DNA of 64,000 bases, taken from contig NC_088179.1 in the NCBI RefSeq assembly GCF_028769735.1, positions 1,550,001-1,614,000 of the forward strand, in the 5' to 3' direction. The DNA comes from Zonotrichia leucophrys gambelii (lineage: Eukaryota > Chordata > Aves > Passeriformes > Passerellidae). Position 1 is the stretch's first letter, and each line of letters begins with the position of its first letter. Positions 12,486 to 24,780 of the stretch are shown here, one piece after another. The position numbers and the translations under genes were made by a program. Under the pieces are notes generated by a model, which was not told the origin of the DNA, made no database searches, and saw only the letters and a program-made list of their open reading frames with translations.

Positions 12486-15400
12486 GGAGGAAGCATATGG
12501 TCATGAGGAAGAGTTGTGCTCAAATGAAGTCCTTATTTTCCTGCATTTCCTAGGAAGATGCACTCTGAGGATGGGAAGCAGAGGTGGCAGGGTGCAGCTG
12601 GAAACCAGCCCTGCCATGGACTGAGGGACATCTCGGATGAGCTGGCCTGGGAGCTCATGCAGCAGGGTGGAGAGGACAGCACCCACAGGAACCACTCATG
12701 ACCTCAGCCTCTGCTGCGTGGCAAGACAGGCTAATCTCAGCTGGCCCAAGGCCACCACAGAGCAGTGACAGCTGACACAGGAGCAGGACTGCACAGGAGG
12801 CAGGGACACTCTCACCACTGCGTCCACACCAGTGACCCCACACACATCCCTGCTGCCTCCTGGCCTCAGTAAGCAGAGAAGGGTTTGTCTCTGGCACAAT
12901 CAATCCTGTCCCTTTGCTGCTGCTGGGTGAGTAGCTGGTTATCTCAGGGGACTGAAAACAAGGGCATGAAGTCTTTTCAGCCTGCACACCACAGGTCTGG
13001 ATTTGTCCCATGTCAGCAGCTTTTGTAATGCCTTGCCATCTGAAGGCTGATCAAATAGCTTGTGCTATCTGAGATGAACTAATGTTTTCGTTCCAGATAA
13101 AGAAAACAAGCACCATGTTCCACATCAGTGATAAAAACAGCAAACTGGAAAAAACAGCTAAAGAATATGCTTACTCTGATAAAGCAATGCACATGTTTAA
13201 GATGGGACAATAGCAAAACATTAAAGGCTTGTTCCCACAGCTCATCATTCAGACCAGGATTATACCAACAGGAGTGAACAACCAAGAGCAGATAATCCAT
13301 AAGATTTGTTCTTTCCACTCTTATCTTTCTACTCCTAGTAGGATTTAATAAACTATCAAAATACTGTTAACCAAATAAGACAACTTAATCTGGCTACTGC
13401 CTGGAGTTGGCTCCCTACCAGGTTAGTGCTGTTCTGTAATTGCATTACAGTGAGAGCCTGACACAGTGAATAAATACAGGTACTTGTGAGAAATGTCACA
13501 ACTGGCACCTCCAGCAGAAAGCCACGGCTGGGTGGGAGGACTTTCGGACTGCCCCATTAGTACTGACAGGGGCTGCTCAAGCAGGGAGCCTGGCAGGAGC
13601 GTGTGGAGGAGGCTGAGCAGCACTTCCCTCTGTATTTGCTCTCTTCATGTGTCAAAATACTTCAGGCTCTGAGGCTGTCAGCTCAGTGTCAAGCTCACAC
13701 ACACTGGAAGTGTGGTATCAATTTGTTTAATCCTAGACCCCGGTGTCAGAGGAATTTATAAGACAGGCAAACATGGGCAAAAAAAAGTTAATTAACAGAG
13801 GAGAAAGAGCCACCTCCGTGTCCTGGAAAAATACTAAGTACAGATTAGATAAGAGTGCCTTCAGAAACGACAGTCTGCAAATCCTAATGTCATCTGTGTA
13901 TGTTACAGTGGCAAACTGCCCAGAGGAAGGGAACAGAGAAAATGTCACAAGTGCTGACAACAGACTTGATTCTTAGTGAAAAGCTCTGCATGAAAGCACT
14001 TCACCCACGCATTGCTCCTTTGGGTTTTGGGAGTGTCTTTCTGAATGAAACAGAATACCCTTCCCATCACTCGGCTGCCCCAGTTTCTCTCAGGACCTGC
14101 CTTTAGCTACATGGGCCTGACTCTGCCTCTGAGCTGTGCACACACAGCAGGAATCAGCACAGGGTGAAACGATCCAAGTCTGTATTTAAGGACAGAGTAG
14201 GAAATGCTTTACAATTTGCAGTAGAAAATATCTTTTTCAGTGGTTCAGAGAGGAATGAAAGAACAAGGGCCAAATCCACATGTACCACAAGCAGTGAAAG
14301 ACCTCCAGCTAGCAGAACTGACTGAACACACTGAATCCAACACACCCCAGATGGGCACTGGGCACACAGTGGGGGTGTTCTGAGCAGGACTGCTGCAGGA
14401 GATGATCCATTATGAAAGGCTCCCACTGGGAGTCAGGACATGCTCTACAATTAACACTCTCCAAGTAAATCAATCCTGAAAGAAGCCTTCAGTCCAAACT
14501 AGACCAGTTGCAAGGATCATGGAGAAACACACAGGGAGTGCACTGTTACACTCTTCCCTCTCCCCTTCCTTGAAAAACAGAAAACTTTTAAAATGAATCT
14601 TCGACAAGGGAAGAATTATCTTGTCTTTTCACATAACACTTGTGGGGACCTATTGAAGTTGGGTGTCGCAATCCATCACTATCAACCTCTTTCAGAGTTG
14701 TCCTGAGCACATCAGCTTCTCACCAGATGTTTGGTTCTGCTTTTTCTTCTTGGAACAAAGAGTCTTTTTATCCTCAGTTTGCTGCAATCTAAAATAAGAT
14801 CAAACTGGAAACCTATCACTCTTATCAGATGCAGCTTCACTGCAGGCTTCATAACAACATAAATATGTTATTACATAAGAGGCAAAGCAATTCATTAAGC
14901 AGAATCTTTTTTACTAGCTTCTTCTCAGAAAAAATATCTGTTGGAGACACTGTAAGCTCCTCCTCATGCCTGGCAATTCACTGCCAGTAGGATCTGACTG
15001 CAAAAGGAATCTGAGTAGTAAACTAAGCATTAAAGATGTAGTTCAGACTAAGAAGTTTTAGAAATGAAGGCCTTTGGATTATTCTCCATAAGAAAACCCC
15101 AAACTTTGGGGCAATAATTCATATAATCCATGTCAGGAACTTGAGGAAGGGACAAAACCAAAAGGCTTTTCCAGTTCACCTGCTAAAGCTCTGCAAGGAA
15201 AATAGTGGTACTGCCCTTGGGATTGGTTTGGGATAGAGACTAAAGAGCTTCAGCAGGCTTGTAAAACCACTGCTCAAGAATGAGGAGTGCTCATGGCTGG
15301 TCCCAATCATTTCAGTGCAAAGAACAAACCTGTATTAACCTCTCATGGAGGAGTCAGCAATTAGAGAACATTTCCTTTCAACCCCAGCAAAACTCAAGCA

Positions 15401-18400
15401 GCTGATGCTGGTGTGAAAACCATGAAAATCATCTTTCTGGGTTTCAGCTGCATGCTCAGCCCTGGGCTCCTGGAAGGCACCCCCTGTTCCCTGTCCCTGT
15501 GCCACCCCTGCAGCACCCTGGGATGAGCAGGAGGTACCACACCAGAGGAGAAGGCTGGGAAAGCTGCACAGGGCACTGCTGCCCACCCTGGTGAGCCCAC
15601 ACCGGCTGCCAGCTCACCCAGGTGAGCTGCTCTGTGCACACAAGGAGGGTCTTACTCTAAACAAAGATCTCCCAAGGGAAAATCAGGAAGCTAAAAAACC
15701 CCTCAATCCCTCTGTCTGCTGGTAGGAATGAAAATGACTCCTGAATTTGCAAACCCCCTTATTTTTAAGTAGCTACTAAACAAAGTTTTTCAACATGAAT
15801 CTGATTCTGAGAGTTTACAAAGCCAAAATGTCCATGCCTCAAAATTTAAGAGATTAGATTACATGAAGCTCATTAATCTGAAATTCCATAGATGTGTGTA
15901 CACTTACCAAAGCTAAAAATAAAAATATGCATGTCTGAATTGTCTACACATCACAAATTCAAGATAATCCTTTTTTAGATTTCTGTAAAAAATTAAGAGA
16001 CTTCACCTATGAAGAGTTGTTGACTTATGCCATAAATTAGAAGTGCTTATACTTCCTCTAAAACTCCTTGCTGTATGTGTTGGCAGGGATGTGGGAAGGT
16101 GCAGGATTCGAGGGGCAAGTTCTGGTTGCTGTGGGCTTTTTCACTTTGCAACTTGAAGCTTTTTTCAGCCCCAGAAATGCTTGGCTCTCCTTCAGCTATT
16201 GCTTTGCCTTAATTGTCTCATGAATGTTCTGGCCAGCAGTAAAAGTGCCAAATGTGGAGCCCTTCCCTACAATTTGAGGCACCATGAAAGCAAACGGCCA
16301 ACATGGGGTCATCCTGTGGGAACACGGAATTGCAGACTTCAGTCTGACAGAATGGGTGCAGCTGATGCAGAACTGGGGTGGACAAGGAGCAGCATCCAGG
16401 CTGGAGCCTGCAGAAGCTGCTGTGTGAGAGATCTGCAGCAGAAGGAATTCAATATGCTGCCTTTCCCTTCTGGTTGCACATAAGTGAAACCTGTGCCATT
16501 GCTCTTCTTTTTATGCCTCCATCTGATCTTCCAAAAGCAGATTACAGAAAGCTGCCTGTAAACCTGAAGATGCAGAGGACACCCCTAGAGACCTCCTCCT
16601 CTGCCCTTAAAATTAATCCAGGGGTGAGAGGGGATAAGGACATCAGTCTGGTCCTGCCAGAACTGCTTCACGAACAGATCTTTGTTTCCACACACATCAA
16701 ACCATCACCTTTCACCCCTACACAGAGGGCTGGATCCACAGGACCAGGTTTAAAGTGGCATGAACATTTAAAACTCCAACACCCTGCTAGATCTCAGTGT
16801 GGCTTACAGTGCATGTGCCCAAAATTTTACCATAGAAATGTATTTTAGGCAACTTCTGTTTGAAAACTTAATGGAAGTGTAGCTGTTCTCCCCTGAGCGT
16901 CAGGAACAGATGACTAAGAAATGTTGCCAGTATCTGTCTTTCAGTGAGATTAGTGTTGGGTTTGTGTGGTATCCTATTTATAACTTTGACAAACAGCTCA
17001 ACCAATCATTTCATACTTAATCATAGCTGTCTGCCCAGCTCCCTTCAGAGAAAAGCTTTTCAAAAACTATGTGCCAACACAATATGAACAAAAAGAAGCA
17101 AACCACAGTCAAGAAAAAAAGATCTTGCTCCCCAAACCAGCAACAGCTATACAGAAAGCAGGTCTTGGTAAATCGTAAGGCATAATTAGGGCGTCATTAT
17201 TCATGGCACTGCACAGCTATAGTTAGTCAGTGTTTCCACTGTAAACCCTTATTTTCATAGAGGTTTGCAGCTCAGCTGCAAGGAATTAGTTTGTGATGAA
17301 ATTTGGCAGTAGACATTTCAGAGCAAGGATTTTTTTTTAAACCGTTTAAAGATCTTTTTTTTTCTGCCCCCACTTTCAATTCCCCTCTTACTTCTGAGGC
17401 TGTAGAAGTACTTATGATAGAAATAAAAATCACTTCTGTGTGCTGTTTGATGTTTGGTTTCTGTGCATGTCTCTGTGTGGTTAATGGGACCAAAATTATC
17501 AATTTAGCAGGGGATTTCAAACAGATGTCTTAAAAACTTGGAGTTTGATTCCCACAACAGGTACATCTCAACTTTCCTCTGGATGTACCCATGAACATTC
17601 ATACCTACACTGTTAATGCAGTAAGCAACCCTGACATCCTGAGTAAACTAGCACGCCCATCTAATGCCAAAGATGGGTTTACATCTCATGGGATAGAGCT
17701 GTTGGATTTCTTTACACGTTTTTGCTTTGAAAGAACATTTTCCAGGGATTATAAGAGATTACTTTTTGCTGGACTCAACCCTAAGCTCTGTGTTCACCTG
17801 CCTGTTTCCTCCTTGCCTGACACTTCCATTAGGGCTCACATTTCAGCATGAACAAGAAATAGGGTGGTGACCACTCACAGGAATTGTGAGGAAGAGAAAG
17901 GGACAGGAGAAACATCCCTGAGGGACATTTGATCACAGACAAAACTAAACAGAGCATTTCACAGCATTTTCAGCTACTCAAGAAAAACAGACTGCTGTTT
18001 GCATTTTTAAGAACATCAGAGGAATGCATCTACTCTTTTCCAGCTAGCTTTGGCTGAAGCATCCTAAGTGTTCATCATGCCTGGGCATGAATGAGATTTG
18101 CTTTCACACATATGGACCACACTGCAGAAAGGTACAGCAGCCCCTGGGCACCGTGCCTGGCTGTCACTGCCTGCCACAAACAGCACGAGAAGGAACTGCC
18201 TCAAGTGCACTCCCAGCTCTCAGTGGGGCAGAGTTACACAGCTTGAAAAAAACGAGTGTAAAACCATGAGCTGGAAGATTTACAAGCCTCAGTCTGCAGC
18301 TGGATCACTGTGAATGGCCTGAGTGTTCAGAGCAACATCTTTGGTGCACAGCTTCTAAAGAACAGAGTAGCTCTCCAAAGAATAAACTAGTTTATCCAGG

Positions 18401-21400
18401 CAATTTGATTTTCTGGTGAAACAGATGGCACCATTTACCCTCACCATGCTTCAAACCCTCTTTTCCTGGACTGTGATCCTGGCATATGTGAAACTGGGCC
18501 ACCTCTGAGCTTCTCACACCTTGCAAGGTTCATGCCTTCCTCAGAGCTCCCCATCCCAGCACTAACGAGCTTCCCCTTGGACAGCCTGGCAGAGTGACAA
18601 GGACAAGAGTGCTTGCAAGGTACCAGGCAGGATTCCTGAGGGCAGCTGCCTCCAAGCTCCCTGAAATCCCAATGCACTCTTCAGAGCACTGGAACAGCAA
18701 CACCAGCTGTCTCTGCAGACACCCAACTACCTTGGCCACTATGATTTGTGAAAGCCATAAAAGAGAAATTCTCCCTTTAGAGTGAATGTGCTTCATCTTT
18801 GCTAAAAATTGCAGCAAGCACAGTATTTATGCTGCAGGAAGGAGGATCTGAACTCCTGCCATGTCTTAAAAACAGAACAAAGCAGGTAGAAAGCCTATAC
18901 TGCCTGAATCTGCTTTTCAAGGTGGTGCTTAGAAATTAAGAGGCAAATGAACTCAGTAAGATTACTCGTGTACCTTGAATCATTTACAGGAATGTTAGCC
19001 AGGGCTGTGCTTCAGAGGGGCTGGATCACACTCTCCTGCTGCAACCATTATTAACCTGACATAACATGTTCATAGAGGATGAGATGATAACGATGCTCTA
19101 ACTGGTCTCCCTAGACTATGGCTATGATTAGGGAATATCTTTGAGAAACTGTCACTCATTAAGCACTCAGCTAAATGCAGAAAGACTGCTCAAGGAAAAG
19201 TTCTGGAAATTTCAAGAAAAATTTCAGGAATTTATCACTTGAAAAAGGTCCTTCTCAACATTTTGGTTACTGGGTATTTTTGCTTGAGTGTTGCTAAGAA
19301 GTGGCAGATTCACATTAAATGCAAACTGCCCAGTTTCCTCCTTCACCACCTTCCCCCTGAATACAAGCAATAGGTCCTCTACACCCACCTTAGAAGGGCG
19401 AGTCAGTGAAAAACACAACTTTTGAAATCTGAATTTAGTTCTCCTGATACTGTGTATCCAAGTAATTATGCTCTTCCCACCTGGAAAAATACATACTGCT
19501 TCAAAGTGCATCAGGTCCTAGGTACTTAACTTGGTCTAAACCCAGAACCCCAGTCACAGCAGCAAGTTCTCCTTTTAATCCCTCTGTTCTCTTACTCACT
19601 GAGATGCTTTTGCTCTTGAATAATCACATCCTTTGTGCATCATGGCACAACAGTACTGTCACCAAATTTTTCTTTCTTGTCACAAGAAAAAAGGGACCAT
19701 CCCTGGGAGGTTTATCAAGTCTGGAAGTCAACTCCACTTCCAGATTCAGTTATGCCAGTGGGAAATGTTCTTGGCACTCCTAAAGATGTGGCCTCCAGAC
19801 ATTCAGCAGATTGGCCCCTATTTGCCTAAATGACGAATGCAGTTCAAAAGCATTTTCTCCTTTTGCAAGCAATGAGGGAAAATTTAATACCAGACTGACC
19901 AGTATGTGTCAGTGACTACCAGCACAGCCAGTCCATTTTTCAGCAATGCCTTGCAGAGTGCTTTGCCCTGCCCCTGCCTGCCTTTGGGCTTGTTTCTGAG
20001 CTGCTGACATAAAACCAAGTGCCCCCTGGAAGTGGAGCAGTCTTCCAGAGCAGAAGACTGTTCTGTAGAGCAATCACAATTCTGTGCAGCTTGCTTGCCT
20101 CCCACCAGCTGTGTGGCCTTTGCCACAGTTTGGTAGGAAAGTGGAGAGGATTTGATCCTCTGAGCACTCATGGAAGTAAATTGTGCAATTCTCTTGATTT
20201 TTGTATTTATAAGCAAGTCATGTTCCAGCCTCCAGGCTTACTCAGGGTACTGCTGAGGGACTGCTGCTCTCCCGCCATATGTGCTCCTACAGCTTGAATG
20301 CCAGTCACAGTGAGCCTCAGTGCACCTGCACTGGAGAAAATCCAAGTGGAAATCTCATGGGAACAGGTGCTGTCACTGGGGATGCTTAGAAACAGGCTGG
20401 GCAAACAGCTCTAAATAGACTCCACTGATCCACTCTCATTCCTGTATCTGCTGAAACCATGTAGTCTCATGACTTTTTCATTCTCCATTTCCCAGGATGT
20501 GATGACCTGCCCATCTCCCTGGCCAGGGTGTCAGACAGTGATATAGATGGTATAGATCATTCCCCCATCTGGGAATCAGGACAACAGACCTGTCAGTGTG
20601 TGAGAGTGACAGGAAACTGCACTTACCCAGCATCAGAAATAAGAAAGTGCAACAAGATCTGCACCTTTAATTGCATCCTCACTCCCTGTGACAGCTGAAA
20701 CCCCCTTAATTAACACACTTCATACACTGTCTATTTTTGATCTACTTCAAATTCCAACCATCAGCAGAGGATGTTTGTCCCATTCCTGCTGAGGGCCCCC
20801 TGGGATTTGTGATGCCCATCATTCAGCCTTGCTAGCAGGAGGACAGCTGTGGGTACCCCTCCCCTGCATGAAATACCCCCCTGCCCTCCTTTCTGAGTAT
20901 GTCTGGCTCACTCAGCTCCCTCAGCCCTCCAGACTGCCCTCCTTCCCTTGGTGTACAGAAATTCACCCTTTAATAAAACAAACTCACTGCCTTCCATGTA
21001 TGTTTCAGGCCCCATCTCTGAAATTCAGCCATGACACTTCCCTGTAACATTGATGAAAGGCACGTGACTGATCTCCTGTGACCAACAGATGATGAACATG
21101 TAATTCCACACATCCACACACACACAGCTGTGCCCACACTGCACTCCTGCAGAAAGGAGACCAGGTGGTGGACTGGCAGCTCAGTTGTCACCTCTTCTTT
21201 TTCCTCTCCAGGCTGTTCCCACTGACACAGACTATCCACTCACTCCTTCTTTGACCTCCCTTCCCTCCCACCTTTAGTTCCCCACATTTGTACTCAGTAA
21301 AAGTGCAGTAGCTATGCTCCAAACTCCATGGATCCTGTGAGACAAAATTTTGGCTTTGCTCAAAGTCCTCATATCCCTTGCAGCACTCTGCAATCACCTG

Positions 21401-24350
21401 GATCACAGAGGACATGGAGGAAGTGTCCCTGATTCCATCCCAGCATGGCCTTCCACTGGCAACTGGCTCCTTCCCCTCTGCTCACAGAGCTCTGCATCTG
21501 CCTTGAGATATTCACTAGGGCACACAGATAATGAAACCTGCACTCTGGTCAGGGGGTGCCTTAAAGCAGCAGAGACACTGAACCACCAACTTGTGAGGCA
21601 GCATCTGATGGGGGAACAAAGGGAATGGATCAGATCTCCTTGCAGAGGAGCTGCTGTTAGAATTCCAGATCCTTTTCAGTGTGATGCAGAGCACTTGCTC
21701 TAACTTCAGGCTGTTGGCCACCTGAGGCTGGAGCTGCTCCCACTGAAGTCAATGGCAAAACTTGTGCAGCCTGACCCCGAGTGATTCCAACTCCTGTAAC
21801 CCACCTGTGTGCTTAACAGCAGGGCAGCCCAGATGGGAAGAGCTTTCACATCCATCTTCTGAGCAGACAAGAGAGGTTTGTCCAAGCACTGGCCAGGGCT
21901 TTTGCTCCATTACTTTAATCACAACCTCTGCACAGCCACTGCCTTTGGGTCAGCAGCTAGAATCAAATGCTGCTTTTCAGAAGTGTGGTGTGCTGCAAAT
22001 CAGGTGCCTTACAGACACTACTGACTTGAATCAACATCTCCTCCAAGGTGGACTTTGAAAGATCTGTGCCAGATGCCCACCTAGTTCCTAGCTGAGCCTT
22101 CAGACTGTAAATAAAGGTACTGTCCAAGGACAAGCTTCCTTCACAAGTCCTGAAAATACTCCAGTTCCATGCTTTAGCTTGCCAAAAGATTCTGGATGAA
22201 TTATAGGGTTTGTTTTTTCCCAGCCTGACATATGATATTTCCAGAAGGGGCCCAAGGGTCACAAGGACCAGCCAGTGTATACTTCCTGAGGCAGCTCAAA
22301 GTTACCAAGATTTCACATGAAAACAAGAACAGTGGAACAGTACCAGGAGAGGAAAATAATCCCAAAGCCTCATCACATTCTAAACATGGACAGCTTTCAG
22401 TGTGTCCCTTATTCACAATGCCTTGTGGCTTCACCACCTACCAGTTAAATTCTGGGGACCTGCTGCTGGGAGAGCTCAGTGTTAAAACATGCTCTGCCTT
22501 TCAGGCTTTCCTCTTCTCAGCAGCCTGTTCTCCCTTCCTCTGCTTTCACTCATTCACACTTCTTTGCCATCATGTCCTTCTCCCCCATCTCATAAGTAAG
22601 CAGTGTGACAACTGGGAATTTTAACTGCCTGAATGCAATGGTGAGGTTGGATGTTACAGTGGGAAGAAATAAACACCATCACTGCAGTGCCATGGATTCA
22701 GTGTCTGTGCAAGGCACAATGGGAATCCCTTTGGTGTTTCTTTTTAAAGAAAACAAACTCTTCATAGTAAAGCTCTCAGGATGTCAGAAGAAACACTTAA
22801 TGAAGCAGCCTTTCTGTAAGTGTGTATTGCACTAAAGCTTACAATAATAATTTGTGCTTATCTTCAGAGAACCACTAAAGCAAGGCACTGTTTCCCTCAG
22901 GATGAGCTGCAGACCTAAAGCTCAGCAGTGTTTTGTGCCCTCAGCCCTGGCAGGCTCAGGGAAGATCCTGAAGGGTCCTGCTGCCTGCTGGTACCTGGTC
23001 ACCATTCTCTCAGACAAATTAATCCAGTGAAGGACTTGGGCACTCTGTCCATCTTGGACGGGCCCAGCAAAAGGCACAGCAAGATGGTCAAGGGCCAGGA
23101 TGAGAAAAAACCCATTGTATGTGTGATCAAAGCTCACCCATGGAAACATAGCAGTGCCCTGGGCAGGGTGTCAGCACCCATCCACACACACCACAGTCCC
23201 ACACAGACACAGGGCATCACCACAGCCACCTCCCCTCCACAGGAGCAGCTCTGGAGAGCCCTGCAGGAGCAAACCCAGCAATTCAGATGCAAATGTCAAA
23301 CCTGCCTGTGCTGGGGGAGCACTGGGGAACGCGGAGCAGGCACAACCCTGAGCACTCCTGCGTAACCAGCAACAAGTCTCTCCACAACCGAAATGAAAAT
23401 ATCACTTCCCTGAGGAATGGGATATTAATTACAAGCCCACGCAGCTCCAGCAATGCCTGCTATGTTTATTTTGATCCTCACTACCACACACATTGCAGCG
23501 GCAATACCATCTTCCCTTGGAAGTACTAGACATTACAAACCTCATTTAAGAAAACAGATTTTGCCAGCAGGCCATCAGAAAGATAAGAAATAACCTGACT
23601 ACACTCCAGGCCATAATTGTTTCAGGATTTAGCCACTGAAAATACACCTTCTGTAGTCTGCTGGGGTTGGGAGATAGCATCTTCTTTAATCACCTCTGCT
23701 CAAGCCCTTCAGATGCTGCTTAACAGCTCTATTCAGCCTGGAAAGCACAATTCTGCTCTGTCTGTCATTCCTGGTTGCAGTAGCTATTTGTTTCCCCGAG
23801 CAGTAAAGAGCTGCTGTCAGCTAGGCTGTATATTTTCTTTATACTAACTGATGAAAGTAAGATTGTGGGAGGCTCTTACAAGAGCTTATAGCCCTTGTCT
23901 TTCCCTGCCGCACAGCCACGGTTTTGCTTTTGGTTCAGCTCCCAGCCCATGAACCTCTGTGCCAGTAAATTAAGCAGTGTCTGGTGTTTATATCTCCCAC
24001 TGGTCACTGATATTTTCTCCCCCAGGGCCTGACTAACCCCCAGCCTTTTCAGCTCATGTGCTTATCCCTTGAATTTTTCAGTCATTGCAAATCTGGTTCA
24101 GCATCAGCTGAAGTGGCATCAATAGCTGAGGGCTGGACCCTGACAAACCCTTGCTCACATCCACACCCAGGAACCAGCCCTGCACAGAGCCCCAGCTGGG
24201 ATCACACTGCAGGGACATCCATGTGGGTTCCTCTTTGCTTTGCCCAAAATTTCCTACCTGTGCTGTGGGAGGGATGTGTTCCCCTGTGGAGCTGGGTCTG
24301 CTGTCCCCTGCTTCCAGAGCCACTCAAGACTGTGGAGTTGGATCTGTGGA
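12486..24350. other. Long non-coding stretch, no gene seen
   Basis: About 11.9 kb of unique sequence. Open frames are short and unrelated to any family I know. Candidate regulatory tracts are AT-rich parts at 16930-17260 and 18960-19160. An AATAAA word lies at about 20972-20977 in a CCCTTTAATAAAAC context that could be a degraded LTR or a 3' end, but I cannot support either. A short palindrome CTGTAAT-TGC-ATTACAG lies near 13433-13449. Confidence 0.55.
16930..17260. promoter_or_regulatory. Candidate conserved non-coding element
   Basis: Unique AT-rich sequence with CATAATTAGGG and CATTATTCATGG words near 17180-17205 and an ACCAATCATTTC word near 17000, with no simple repeats. It reads like vertebrate enhancer DNA. 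This rests on composition and motif words only. Confidence 0.27.
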
Positions 24351-24356
24351 AACTGG
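24351..24356. repeat. Target site duplication, left (AACTGG)
   Basis: An exact direct repeat of 24775-24780 that brackets the solo LTR. Confidence 0.85.
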
Positions 24357-24774
24357 TATTGTATTTGCAGGGAGCCCCATGGCAGGGAGGAATGATGAAT
24401 CTGACTCCATGTTCCCAGAAGGCTAATTTATTATTTTATTATACTATATTATATTAAAAAATACTATACTAAACCATACTAAAGAATACAGAAAGGATAC
24501 TTACAGAAGGCTAAAAAGATAATAACGAAAACTGGTGATGCTTTCCAGAGCCCTGACACAGCTTGGCCCTGATTGGCCAAAGAGTGAAAACAACTCCCAG
24601 CAGAATCCAATGGAACAATCAACTGTGGGTAAACAATCTCCAAACACATTGCACATGAGCACAACACAGGAGAAGCAAATGAGATCAGAATTGTTTTCCT
24701 TTTCTCTGAGGCTTCTCAGCTTCCCAGGAGAAAAACCCTGGGCAAAGGAATTTTTTCAGAGTGTGAAAGCCACA
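24357..24774 (-). mobile_element. Solo LTR, ERV family A, copy 3, with 6-bp target duplication
   Basis: The 418-bp element is flanked by exact AACTGG repeats (24351-24356 and 24775-24780). A 6-bp duplication is typical of class II (ERVK/alpha-beta-like) integration. On the minus strand it starts TGTGGCTTTCACACTCTG and ends near AATACAATA, the last bases having probably changed from CA. The minus strand carries an AATAAATTAGCC polyadenylation block at about 24420-24435 and a GGCCAATCAGGGCC (CCAAT) box near 24570. No gag, pol or env lies beside it, so LTR-LTR recombination has removed the provirus. Confidence 0.9.
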
Positions 24775-24780
24775 AACTGG
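24775..24780. repeat. Target site duplication, right (AACTGG)
   Basis: The second copy of AACTGG, directly after the terminal ACA of the LTR. Confidence 0.85.

Noticed and set aside
20960..21000. AATAAA in a TTTAATAAAAC context as a gene 3' end
   Set aside because: No upstream coding or exon structure and no GT-rich downstream element that stands out.
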